In this document: in pieces, positions 1 through 6,884 of the stretch
Position numbering within the stretch: position 1 is the first letter of the stretch
How the letters are laid out: the number at the start of each line of letters is the position of its first letter
Assembly: GCA_964651325.1 (NCBI GenBank)
Contig: CAZYXP010000054.1
Coordinates: 1 to 19,211, forward strand
Length of the DNA stretch: 19,211 bases
Direction of reading: 5' to 3'
Source of the DNA: JADFOB01 sp964651325
Lineage (GTDB): Bacteria; Planctomycetota; Phycisphaerae; UBA1845
Program-made: the position numbers and the translations under genes
Notes under the pieces: model-generated
The model's input: only the letters and a program-made list of their open reading frames with translations
Told to the model about the DNA's origin: nothing
The model's database searches: none

Positions 1-1
1 G

Positions 2-844
2 GCCGACGCGTGCGAACTCGATTCGGACGGCGACGGGGCGATCGACGCGTGTGATGGCTGCCCCAATGACGTCAACAAGACCGAGCCCGGGGCGTGCGGC
101 TGTGGCGTGTCCGAAGTCGACAGCGACGCCGACAGCGTGCCCGATTGCAACGACATCTGCGCCGGATTCGACGATCTGGTCGATGTGGATGGCGACGGCG
201 TGCCCGACGGCTGCGATACCTGCAACGGGGCCGATGACACGATTGATTGCAATCACAACGCCGTGGCCGACTCGTGCGAGATTCTTGACGGGTTGGTCGC
301 GGACACCGATGGCAACGGCATCCCCGACGTCTGCGACATCGCGCCGGTGGCATCCGGGTGGGGCGGCCGCTACTTGCGTGCCACCCCGGTCCCGGCGGGG
401 GATTCGGTGGCGCTGCGGGTTTCGGCACCCAATGACCACCCTTGCCTGCTCCGGTGGGTCAGCCCAGTCGGACTTCTGACCGACACGCCGGTCTTTTTGT
501 TGCCCGAGCAATGGGGAACCGTCGGCATCCATGGACCCGACATAACACCGTCGGCCACCTATGAAATCGTGGCTGATTACCTGAGCGGATCGACCAGCAC
601 CGCCGCATGGGCAACCACCTCGCTCTGGGGCGACGTCAACGGCGACGGCGTCGCGAATTTCGGCGACATTCAGTTGCAGGTTCTCGCATTTCAGGGTGAT
701 TTCAGCGGGGCCGAGCTGGAAACGATGGACCTCGACCCATGTGTTCCCAACGGCGTGATCAACTTCAGCGACGTCCAAAAAGGCGTTTTGGCGTTTCAGG
801 GCGGGAGCTTCGCCGACGCCAACTGCCAGCCTCCGTGTCCGTAG
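2..844 (+). CDS. Secreted Ca-binding-type surface protein with TSP3-like and dockerin-like repeats (5' truncated)
   Basis: The reading frame is already open at base 2, so the N-terminus and any signal peptide lie outside the window. The visible 280 residues start with about 110 residues of Cys- and Asp-rich repeats (DSDGDG, DVDGDGVPDGCD, DTDGNGIPDVCD), the pattern of thrombospondin type 3 calcium-binding repeats. A beta-type stretch of about 90 residues follows. The C-terminal part has two EF-hand-like units, GDVNGDGVANFGDIQ and a degenerate second one (NGVINFSDVQ), each followed by a VLAFQG motif. This resembles the type I dockerin-like tails that are abundant in Planctomycetota extracellular proteins. 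The role is probably in cell-surface or matrix structure, but no catalytic domain is visible and the binding partner is unknown. The gene ends with CCG TAG and runs head-on into the formyltransferase gene. Confidence 0.85.
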   Translation, partial: ADACELDSDGDGAIDACDGCPNDVNKTEPGACGCGVSEVDSDADSVPDCNDICAGFDDLVDVDGDGVPDGCDTCNGADDTIDCNHNAVADSCEILDGLVADTDGNGIPDVCDIAPVASGWGGRYLRATPVPAGDSVALRVSAPNDHPCLLRWVSPVGLLTDTPVFLLPEQWGTVGIHGPDITPSATYEIVADYLSGSTSTAAWATTSLWGDVNGDGVANFGDIQLQVLAFQGDFSGAELETMDLDPCVPNGVINFSDVQKGVLAFQGGSFADANCQPPCP

Positions 845-903
845 GGCGGGTATGGCGAGCGAAAAGATCGCGACGCCTGTGCCGACGGTGACGCCTCCCG
901 GTT

Positions 904-924
904 CGCGAAATCGCATTTTTCGCG
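904..924. terminator. Hairpin between convergent genes
   Basis: CGCGAAA (904-910) pairs perfectly with TTTCGCG (918-924) around a 7-base loop. It lies 60 bases behind the surface-protein stop and 51 bases from the end of the opposing formyltransferase gene. The T run is inside the stem, and no U tract follows in either direction. It is therefore not a textbook intrinsic terminator, and the call rests mostly on position. Confidence 0.35.
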
Positions 925-950
925 TGGGCGTAGTCTATCGAGACGCGCGA

Positions 951-974
951 GGCCGCGCGGGCTAAAGCCCGCGG
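951..974. repeat. Dispersed GC palindromic repeat, copy 1
   Basis: A 24-base element has arms GCCGCGCGGGC and GCCCGCGG around a short TAAA-type centre. It differs from the 1858 copy at one base only (CTAAAG instead of CTGAAG in the loop). It lies between two convergent genes, and its right flank (GGCTTA) runs directly into the stop codon of the formyltransferase gene at 976-978. It could act as a bidirectional transcript end or a REP-like element; this is inferred from position. Confidence 0.75.
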
Positions 975-975
975 C

Positions 976-1785
976 TTAGGATACCAACTTGGGGACGCGA
1001 TTCGTCTTCGGTCCGCTGTTGACGTAGTTGGGAATCAGACCCTCTTTGAGCTTCTGGTAGAGCTGAACCACGTGCCGCGGATGGTAGTCTTTGCGCAGAT
1101 AGAGCTTGGCGTCGGGCTCTTCCCACTGCTCGACCGGTTCCATTGTCCCTTGCTCCAGCGCCGACAGCGCATCGATCATCGCATCGACGCCCGCCATAAT
1201 GGCTTTGCATCCGATCGTATGCGGCATGTCGTCGGCGACGATTTCAGGCCGCACGTGCCGTAGGATCGGCCCGCTGTCGATGCCTTCATCGATCAGGTGA
1301 ATCGTCGCGCCGACGTACTGCGGCTCCCCATTGACCAGTGGATAGAAATTCGTGGCGGTCCCTCGGTAGTAGGGTGAAAGACCCAAATGCAGGTTGATCG
1401 TGTGGCCCGGCCAGGCGCCCAGCAGCGGCGGCTTGATCAAATTCGTGCCGTACACCGCCAAGCATTCAACCCCCGCCTTACGAAGAAACGAAAGCGTCGC
1501 GTCGGTGTTGAGTTCGCCGGGGTTCAGGAATTGGACGCCGCAGGTATCGCCCGGCTCAACGAAGCCGGCCTGATGTCCGAGCATGAGTTCTTCCTGACGT
1601 GTTCGTTCGGCAAAATGATGCAAAACGATCTTGGTTTCGTCGCGGGTCAAATCCGTTGCGACCAGCTTCGTGGGGGCATATCCGGTCTGCTCGTACGCGA
1701 CCGCGACGACATCAAGCGACGCACAAAGCCGCGTCGCAAAATATTGATGGCGTGTCTCAACGCTTGTTAGGATACCAATCTTCAT
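976..1785 (-). CDS. Formyltransferase family protein (GART/FMT N-terminal fold)
   Basis: The protein has 269 residues with a single formyl-transferase catalytic domain, the fold shared by PurN, Fmt and sugar N-formyltransferases, which transfer formyl from N10-formyltetrahydrofolate to an amine. The Asn-His-Asp triad is complete: N131 and H133 in INLHLGLSPYYRG, and D170 in LIDEGIDSGPI, equivalent to N106/H108/D144 of E. coli PurN. The start is ATG at 1783-1785 (MKIGIL), with GGAG nine bases upstream; an in-frame ATG at 1806 lacks such a site. The C-terminus (LYLRKDYHPRHVVQLYQKL) is short, without the full Fmt C-terminal domain. The acceptor is not visible. An amino-sugar or small amine is possible, and a bona fide fmt or purN is less likely from the divergent N-terminal half. 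It is last in a - strand run behind the lipoprotein gene. Confidence 0.85.
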   Translation of the reverse strand: MKIGILTSVETRHQYFATRLCASLDVVAVAYEQTGYAPTKLVATDLTRDETKIVLHHFAERTRQEELMLGHQAGFVEPGDTCGVQFLNPGELNTDATLSFLRKAGVECLAVYGTNLIKPPLLGAWPGHTINLHLGLSPYYRGTATNFYPLVNGEPQYVGATIHLIDEGIDSGPILRHVRPEIVADDMPHTIGCKAIMAGVDAMIDALSALEQGTMEPVEQWEEPDAKLYLRKDYHPRHVVQLYQKLKEGLIPNYVNSGPKTNRVPKLVS

Positions 1786-1857
1786 CTGTCGTAACTCCGA
1801 CACCATGCGTTAGAACAGCACCGCGCTTCGTATGGTGGGTGCTAGGCAAACCCGGAC

Positions 1858-1881
1858 GGCCGCGCGGGCTGAAGCCCGCGG
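1858..1881. repeat. Dispersed GC palindromic repeat, copy 2
   Basis: This 24-base element has left arm GGCCGCGCGGGC, centre TGAA and right arm GCCCGCGG. It lies in the 114-base gap between the lipoprotein stop (1900) and the formyltransferase start (1785), so it would be transcribed within a putative - strand operon. It is the exact reverse complement of the copy at 14978-15001 over all 24 bases and is 23/24 identical to the copy at 951. Confidence 0.8.
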
Positions 1882-1899
1882 CTCGGAATGTATACGACG

Positions 1900-3204
1900 C
1901 TACCCGCGAACGACCACCGGACTCGGGGCGTGGATCGTGATCGGCAGGATGGCTTCGTTGGCTTTGCCGGAAAGCTTGTCCTCGACCAACACCTTGAGCA
2001 CGTATTCCCCAGCCGCCAGTGTCGCCGGCAAGGCAATCCGTTGGGCGATGAAAAAATCCCGACGGCGCCGGTGGCAACGATCGACGATCTCCGGCTCCTC
2101 GCGCTGCCACACCGACTCGCCGGCGCTGGTCAACAACTCGAGCCGCGTCGCCAACAACGTGCGATACGAGTCCTCGTCGATCCGTTCGGACGTAAAGTTA
2201 TCCACTTCAATGTAAATAATGGCCGGCAGGCTGCGCCCGACCATGAAGTCTTCTTCCGGGATCGTATCGTAGACGCCGAAGGTCACCACCTCGCTGCACA
2301 GCGCGACCGTAGGAATCAGGGGGTCGGCGCGACTGGCCAGAACCTCCACGAGCGTTTGGGCCGATGCCAACGCCGCTTGGCCCGTCGTCAGCGGATCTTG
2401 GGCCACCAATCTCGCTTCGCGTGCCGCCGCCAGCACGGCATCCAGCAGGTCGGCGACATCGGCGCGAATGTTGTTGGTGGCCGCGGGATCCTGGTCTTCT
2501 CGACGCAAAGCGAGCTGGACCAGCCGCCATCGCCAGGTGTCTTCAACGTCGCCGTGCTCGCCGGCCTGCGCTGCCAGTTGATCGAGAAACTCGTCCACGC
2601 CCATGCCGACATCATCCACTCTTGCTGAAATCGCCTGATTGGTGGTGTTCGGGGTCGGAGGCTTTGCGGCAGGGCTCTCAAGATCGCTGGCGGTGCGGAT
2701 GGCTACAGACTCGACGATCGGAATCGCCTGCTCGGTCGCATCATCCGCTTCGACCCGCGTCGTGATGTGCGTGTTGGCCACCGCGGACGCGCGCGGGCTT
2801 GTTGCGACAGGTGACGTCTGAGCCGCGCGACCCGCTAAGCCGCCGGGCTGGGTCGGCGATGGCGGTGGCTCAGCGCTACGGGATGGATACCCCGACGCCG
2901 CAACGTCGGCGATGCGTGTCGCGGGCGCCGGCGCGTCGGTGGATCCGAACTCCTCGGTTCGCTTCAAGAAAGCCTCGACGGCCCCTAGAACCTCCTGCTG
3001 ACGCTGCGTTTCATGCCAGGTATTTCGTGGTGTCTGGTCGGAATCGGCGGTGGGCTGTTCCGTCGAAGCCGAAGCCCGCAACTTGGCTTCATCCGCATGA
3101 CGAAACTTGAACCGAAACGATCCACAGCCTGGCAATAGCCCGAGCATCGCCACGCCAACGATCACAGAAGTCCCAATGGCGGCATCCTTGCCTGTTCGCC
3201 TCAT
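1900..3204 (-). CDS. Putative lipoprotein of unknown function
   Basis: The protein has 434 residues. The ATG at 3202-3204 (MRRTGK) was chosen because it starts a clear export signal: a basic end, a hydrophobic stretch and a lipobox-like LPGC with the lipidated Cys at position 27. An AAGGA lies about ten bases upstream. The longer frame back to 3288 would bury the signal. Residues 40-240 are Pro/Ala/Thr-rich and probably disordered. A helical section follows, and the last 130 residues are beta-rich (AIIYIEVDNFTSER, GEYVLKVLVEDKLSGKA), which may form an Ig-like or similar domain. I do not recognise the family. The position behind holA recalls lptE-holA neighbourhoods in proteobacteria, but no LptE-like features were seen, so that equation is not made. 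Confidence 0.8.
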   Translation of the reverse strand: MRRTGKDAAIGTSVIVGVAMLGLLPGCGSFRFKFRHADEAKLRASASTEQPTADSDQTPRNTWHETQRQQEVLGAVEAFLKRTEEFGSTDAPAPATRIADVAASGYPSRSAEPPPSPTQPGGLAGRAAQTSPVATSPRASAVANTHITTRVEADDATEQAIPIVESVAIRTASDLESPAAKPPTPNTTNQAISARVDDVGMGVDEFLDQLAAQAGEHGDVEDTWRWRLVQLALRREDQDPAATNNIRADVADLLDAVLAAAREARLVAQDPLTTGQAALASAQTLVEVLASRADPLIPTVALCSEVVTFGVYDTIPEEDFMVGRSLPAIIYIEVDNFTSERIDEDSYRTLLATRLELLTSAGESVWQREEPEIVDRCHRRRRDFFIAQRIALPATLAAGEYVLKVLVEDKLSGKANEAILPITIHAPSPVVVRG

Positions 3205-3252
3205 GGCTGATCCATCCTTATAGATAATTCGCGCCCACGCGCCGGCGCGGCC

Positions 3253-3267
3253 CTGGAATCCTTCCAG
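3253..3267. promoter_or_regulatory. 15-base palindrome upstream of lipoprotein gene
   Basis: CTGGAA (3253-3258) and TTCCAG (3262-3267) form a perfect inverted repeat with a 3-base centre, about 50 bases upstream of the lipoprotein start in a 106-base gap. It could be an operator or an RNA hairpin. No convincing -35/-10 pair was found beside it. Confidence 0.3.
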
Positions 3268-3298
3268 TGGCATCGCACTCCAACGCACCGAGCTTCAA

Positions 3299-3310
3299 CG
3301 GGTATTCCCG
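3299..3310. terminator. Short hairpin directly after holA
   Basis: CGGG (3299-3302) and CCCG (3307-3310) pair around TATT immediately behind the holA stop codon (3311-3313). The stem is only four base pairs and no U tract follows on the - strand. It is a weak candidate for a pause or end between holA and the lipoprotein gene. Confidence 0.2.
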
Positions 3311-4315
3311 CTACCGCATGCCGCCCCGCTGCGCATGCGTGATGATGAACTTCTCGATGGCCACTTCCACCTTCGATGCGCCGGTCTTGACGGCTAGTTC
3401 CACGTCGAGCAAACCCTTCTGCTGGTTTTCCAGCGCCTCAAGCGAAACGCGCTTGAAACGCCGCCTCATCGTGGCCTCATCGCTAAACAGGCTTCTGGCC
3501 AGCGAATAGGCGTTGCCGCCCGAATCGAGGCTCCGCCTCGCTTCGACCCAACGCCTCAAACCGTAGGCCAATCCGCCCAGCGCGCGGCCCGGCGCGGCCC
3601 GATCGGTCGCCAGAACCTGATCCCATTGCCTCAGCGCGGCCGGCGCGTCGCCTTCGAGCACGGCGTCCACAATCGCAAACACCTTCTCCTCACGGTGCTG
3701 ACCGACCAGGGCCTCGATGTCGGCCTCCTCGATGGCATCGCGTCCGCCCACAAAGCTGGCCAGCTTCGCCAACTCGCCGTTCAGCAAACTTGGGGCATCG
3801 CCGACGTTTAGACGCAATCTTCTCGCCGCGTCGACCGAGAGGCGCTTGCCGTACTTGTCTTTGGCCCGCCGAATGATCCATGGATCCAGCGCTCGCCGCG
3901 TTGGAGTTTCACAGTCGATCACGCAGCCGATCGCAGCGATGCGCTTGTAAAGGTTTTGCCCCTTGGGAAACGAGTGGCAAACGAAGACAAGCGTGCCCGT
4001 GGCGACCGGCGCGGCGCAATACTTCTCCAGCGCCTTGCGATGGGCCGTGATGAATTTGTCGGCGTTATCGACTACAACGACGCGTCGATCGCCCAACAGC
4101 GAAAGCGTACGCACGTCGTCCAGCACATCTGCGAGCTTGAGGTCGTCGCTGGCACCATCCACACGCGCCACATCGCCGCCGGATTCACCGACGCCGGCCA
4201 ACCCAACAAGCCCTAGCTCGTGCATGAGCGCCGCCACAGCTTCACCGCGCAGCAGTGCATCCTTGCCGACGACGGCGTAGACGGTCTTGGGTTGTTTTCC
4301 CGCGGGCCCAGCCAA
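3311..4315 (-). CDS. holA: DNA polymerase III subunit delta (clamp loader)
   Basis: The 334-residue protein has the usual length for HolA, the clamp-loader subunit that opens the beta sliding clamp. The N-terminus KTVYAVVGKDALLRGEAVAAL is the family-typical opening without a Walker A motif. A strand-rich RRVVVVDNADKF segment matches the AAA+-like core. The middle region (LDPWIIRRAKDKYGKRLSVDAARRL, LLNGELAKLASF) and a helical C-terminus match domains II and III. The start is TTG at 4313-4315, supported by a strong GGAGG seven bases upstream; no ATG gives a comparable N-terminus. That ribosome site lies in the 15 bases after the TPR gene stop (4331), so the two genes are very probably co-transcribed. 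Confidence 0.92.
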   Translation of the reverse strand: MAGPAGKQPKTVYAVVGKDALLRGEAVAALMHELGLVGLAGVGESGGDVARVDGASDDLKLADVLDDVRTLSLLGDRRVVVVDNADKFITAHRKALEKYCAAPVATGTLVFVCHSFPKGQNLYKRIAAIGCVIDCETPTRRALDPWIIRRAKDKYGKRLSVDAARRLRLNVGDAPSLLNGELAKLASFVGGRDAIEEADIEALVGQHREEKVFAIVDAVLEGDAPAALRQWDQVLATDRAAPGRALGGLAYGLRRWVEARRSLDSGGNAYSLARSLFSDEATMRRRFKRVSLEALENQQKGLLDVELAVKTGASKVEVAIEKFIITHAQRGGMR

Positions 4316-4330
4316 AGTCGCTGCCTCCGA

Positions 4331-5536
4331 TTACCGATACGATCTCGATACTTGACTCATCAGGTTCAATCGTTGCTTCGCGTCCTCAATGATCGCCGGC
4401 GCGGCCGCTTGGCTCTCAATCGCGCGCTGATACGATTCTCTTGCTGTAATCTCGTCGCCCTGAAAAATCGCGACGTCTCCGAGATTCATCCAGATTTCGG
4501 CGTCGTCGGGATTCGTGCGAAGCAACGCTCGCAGCCGCGTCGCGGCGCCACCGTAATCGTTTTTCTGCCGCAATACCATCGCGACGCCCTGCAACGCGCC
4601 GCGATGCTCCGGCTCCTGTTTCAGGACCAATTCATACGCTTCCAGCGCTCTGTCAAAGTCCTTGATACGGTAGAGCATGCCCGCCATCGCGGCAAACGCA
4701 TCCGTCCTGTTGGGGTCGAGACGCACCGCCTCGCGCATCTGCCCGATCCCCGCACGGACCCGCCCTTCGGCGTCGTGGGCCTTCCCTTTAAGAAAGTACT
4801 CCTGGGCCCGAGCCCGTTTCGACGCGGAAACCGCGGTGGTGTCCGTGGTCCCTTCGCGATCCGCCGCCGCAAGCCCAATGGGCGCCACGTCGGTCAATTC
4901 CGTAACCTGCGGCTCACTGGTCGCGACATGCCCGCCGCGATCGCGCACCCGGACGCGCAGGGCCACCCGCCCACGCAGTTCCGGCTTGATTCGCCAATCG
5001 TATCGCCCAGAATTTGCGACCGGCTCCGGCGTGACTAGATGCCACGGCTGCTCGGGAGGCTGCTGATACTCGATCTCTACGGCGCGACTCGGCAGGTTGG
5101 CATCGATCGCGGCCCAACGGATTTGAAGCACGCGCTGCCCAAGCGCCGAAGTCTGCCGCGGCGGATGAAGCTGTACCACCGGCGGCGTGAAATCCACAAA
5201 CGCACGAAGATGAGGCCGTGTTCCTGCGCTCGGAGCCGCACTTGACTGCCCCGCGGAGTTTTTCATGACGAAGAGGAACCCCAACAGCCCCTCCGAAGGC
5301 GCGTTGAACGCCATGGGAGACTGCCGATCCTCATCGAACCCGTAATGATGCCAGGACAATCCGCCGTCCGACGTGTACCACAGAGACACCGACTCCAACG
5401 GCGTCGCCGAAGCATTGACCTTGTACTCGATATCGAACACGCGTGACTGAACCGGAATCGGGTCTTGAGCACTCAACCAAGAACCGCACGATAACGGAAT
5501 CAGCAAGACAATCCCTTGCCGCCAAAACGGGTTCAC
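4331..5536 (-). CDS. Exported TPR protein with beta-sandwich N-terminal region
   Basis: The protein has 401 residues. The start is GTG at 5534-5536, seven bases behind AGGAG; the TTG-initiated frame at 5554 would place the start before that site. Residues 1-23 form a signal peptide (hydrophobic IVLLIPL, cleavage probably after LSA). Residues 30-115 and 116-220 look like two beta-sandwich domains: one with a LWYTSDGGLSWHHYGFDED pattern similar to BNR/sialidase-type repeats, and one Ig-like with DFTPPVVQL and VALRVRVRDRGGH. Residues 244-378 hold four tetratricopeptide repeats (FAAMAGMLYRIKDFDRALEAY and neighbours). A scaffold or assembly role in the periplasm or envelope is inferred; no enzymatic motif is seen. 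It leads the - strand run that includes holA. Confidence 0.85.
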   Translation of the reverse strand: MNPFWRQGIVLLIPLSCGSWLSAQDPIPVQSRVFDIEYKVNASATPLESVSLWYTSDGGLSWHHYGFDEDRQSPMAFNAPSEGLLGFLFVMKNSAGQSSAAPSAGTRPHLRAFVDFTPPVVQLHPPRQTSALGQRVLQIRWAAIDANLPSRAVEIEYQQPPEQPWHLVTPEPVANSGRYDWRIKPELRGRVALRVRVRDRGGHVATSEPQVTELTDVAPIGLAAADREGTTDTTAVSASKRARAQEYFLKGKAHDAEGRVRAGIGQMREAVRLDPNRTDAFAAMAGMLYRIKDFDRALEAYELVLKQEPEHRGALQGVAMVLRQKNDYGGAATRLRALLRTNPDDAEIWMNLGDVAIFQGDEITARESYQRAIESQAAAPAIIEDAKQRLNLMSQVSRSYR

Positions 5537-6004
5537 TGATGCACTCCTTTGCAATCAAGTCGACTCACAACGACTGGGGCTGTCTCCGCAGCCGCGTGTC
5601 CGCTTATCGGTACGCCCGCGACGCAGGCTATACCGAGATCCGCGGTTCGCTCCGTGACGCAATCGGTACCGCGCCGGCGGGTCGCCCCCACTTGCCAGCA
5701 TTGCCGAGTGCTCGGACCCGATTCCAGTACCAGCCCGCACCACCGCATAATCGAAAGTATGGCCGAAAAGGCCTAACTCTTGTTCCCGCAATACGTTATG
5801 GCTACAACAAGCTACCAAGAGCCCGAGAACGGTATTCTCCGTATCAGTTTTCTAGTAGAAAAACACCCCTAGTAGCCGATTCATGGTACTGGAAATACGT
5901 TGGCCGCTTTCCGCCGTCACGATCCTTTGCTAGACTCACGCCGAGTTGGGGCGTGCTGGCGCGGCCCGGAACCATATAGTTCTTTTTCGAGGAAATCAGC
6001 CCTC
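5537..6004. other. 468-base divergent intergenic region
   Basis: The region lies between the start of the TPR gene (-) and the Hc1-like gene (+). Open frames here lack ribosome sites and protein-like composition. The left two thirds are G+C-rich. The segment 5800-5890 is more A+T-rich and carries a palindrome and a repeated CTAGTAG. TATAGT at 5975-5980 could be the -10 box for the Hc1-like gene, with no good -35 partner. No tRNA or known riboswitch was recognised. Confidence 0.6.
5848..5875. promoter_or_regulatory. Palindrome plus repeated CTAGTAG, candidate operator
   Basis: TTTTCTA-G-TAGAAAA (5848-5862) is a perfect palindrome with 7-base arms around one base. Its CTAGTAG core (5852-5858) recurs as a direct repeat at 5869-5875, a spacing of 17 bases. 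The site is about 140 bases upstream of the Hc1-like gene and 310 bases upstream of the TPR gene. Regulator binding is inferred only from symmetry and position. Confidence 0.4.
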
Positions 6005-6184
6005 ATGGAGGAATACGAACACCTCAAAGAGTTGGTCGAGGCCGTCTCTGACGACATCGGTAAAGCGATCGGCGGCAACAAGGCCGCCGGAACGCGGGTT
6101 CGGAAGACCATGCAGGACATCAAGGAGGCGGCCCAAACGGTCCGCAAGAAAATCCTCGAAGTCCGATCCCAACAGACTGCTTAG
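6005..6184 (+). CDS. Histone H1-like Hc1-family nucleoid protein, short form
   Basis: The small protein of 59 residues is MEEYEHLKELVEAVSDDIGK... followed by GNKAAGTRVRKTMQDIKEAA. The GNKAA-x-RVRK core and the amphipathic helical character match the N-terminal half of chlamydial Hc1 (histone H1-like, Pfam Hc1), a protein that condenses DNA. The long Lys/Ala/Pro-rich tail of full-length Hc1 is absent, so only the helical part is present. Short forms of this kind occur in Planctomycetota. The ATG at 6005 has GAGGAAA nine bases upstream; the longer frame from 5900 has an unrelated-looking N-terminus and no site. A DNA-binding or helical dimer role in the nucleoid is inferred from the family. Confidence 0.85.
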   Translation: MEEYEHLKELVEAVSDDIGKAIGGNKAAGTRVRKTMQDIKEAAQTVRKKILEVRSQQTA

Positions 6185-6188
6185 CGTA

Positions 6189-6314
6189 GCGTCACTCAAA
6201 GGTGTACCGATCCTACTGGCCGCACGGGTGCGAGCCCGCGGCCCGGGAGCATGTGCCGAGTGATCGCTGAATAAATTGTGGCTATGCGCCGGCGTCGCGT
6301 CACTGAAAAAGGTG
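6189..6314 (+). repeat. Imperfect direct repeat pair in intergenic region
   Basis: GCGTCACTCAAAGGTG (6189-6204) and GCGTCACTGAAAAAGGTG (6297-6314) share all but one base plus a two-base A insertion. They flank palindromic repeat copy 3 in the gap between the Hc1-like and FabZ-like genes. The arrangement may mark an old insertion or duplication. It is also short enough to be chance. Confidence 0.3.
6218..6241. repeat. Dispersed GC palindromic repeat, copy 3 (divergent)
   Basis: GGCCGC-A-CGGG, a changed four-base centre (TGCG) and AGCCCGCGG match copy 2 at 19 of 24 positions. The outer arms are conserved, while four of the five differences fall in the centre and one in the left arm, so the hairpin is largely kept. 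It lies 34 bases behind the Hc1-like stop codon, a position suited to ending that short transcript. Confidence 0.55.
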
Positions 6315-6410
6315 CGCGAACGCTGGCTTGCGCGGACCAACGCACGCCGCTCGGGCGCTAGATGTGTCTCCACGGCGCTGGCGTTGCTTACTGCATGGAG
6401 TCCCGATCCA

Positions 6411-6884
6411 ATGCCTCCACCTTTACTACTCGACTTTGCGACGGTGGCCTCCGACACCGTGATCCACGATCGAGAATCGATCTATGAGATGCTGCCCCAC
6501 CGTCATGAGTTCCAGCTCTTAGACGGCGTCTGCTTCCTGGACGAAGCACAGAAAGACATCGTGGCGTTTTGCGACGTGACGGCGGATGACTGGTGGGTCA
6601 AAGCGCATTTCCCCCAGCGAGCGTTGCTTCCCGGAGTGCTCATGCTGGAAATGGCGGCGCACGCTTCGGCTCTGATGGTTCGGATATTCGGGCACAGCGA
6701 TGCGCTCATCGTGTTCGGCGGCGTGGACAAGTGCAAGTTTCGCGATCAGGTGGTACCCGGTTCGCGCCTGCACATACTCGCACACAGCATCGAAATCCGA
6801 AGCCGGCGCGTCGTTGCGGATACCCAGGGCGTCGTGGACGGGCGGTTGGTGTTTGAAGCCCGAGTTACTGGTTTGATGACGTAG
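6411..6884 (+). CDS. FabZ-type hotdog-fold 3-hydroxyacyl-ACP dehydratase-like protein
   Basis: The protein has 157 residues, close to the FabZ length. The diagnostic segment is present: MLPHRHEFQLLDGV near residues 27-40, then AHFPQRALLPGVLMLEMAAH with H66 and E80 separated by 14 residues, as for the catalytic His/Glu pair of FabZ (H49/E63 in P. aeruginosa). The family dehydrates (3R)-hydroxyacyl-ACP in fatty acid synthesis in the cytosol. The N-terminal extension (DRESIYEM) and low similarity in the last third suggest a paralogue rather than the main FabZ. The ATG at 6411 has GGAG about ten bases upstream; the frame remains open upstream to 6276, but that part is not protein-like. The 3' end overlaps the opposing FHA gene by 20 bases. 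Confidence 0.82.
   Translation: MPPPLLLDFATVASDTVIHDRESIYEMLPHRHEFQLLDGVCFLDEAQKDIVAFCDVTADDWWVKAHFPQRALLPGVLMLEMAAHASALMVRIFGHSDALIVFGGVDKCKFRDQVVPGSRLHILAHSIEIRSRRVVADTQGVVDGRLVFEARVTGLMT

Noticed and set aside
5443..5979. 178-codon + strand frame across the divergent region
   Set aside because: It begins inside the TPR gene in antisense, has mixed composition and no ribosome site, and covers A+T-rich likely regulatory DNA.
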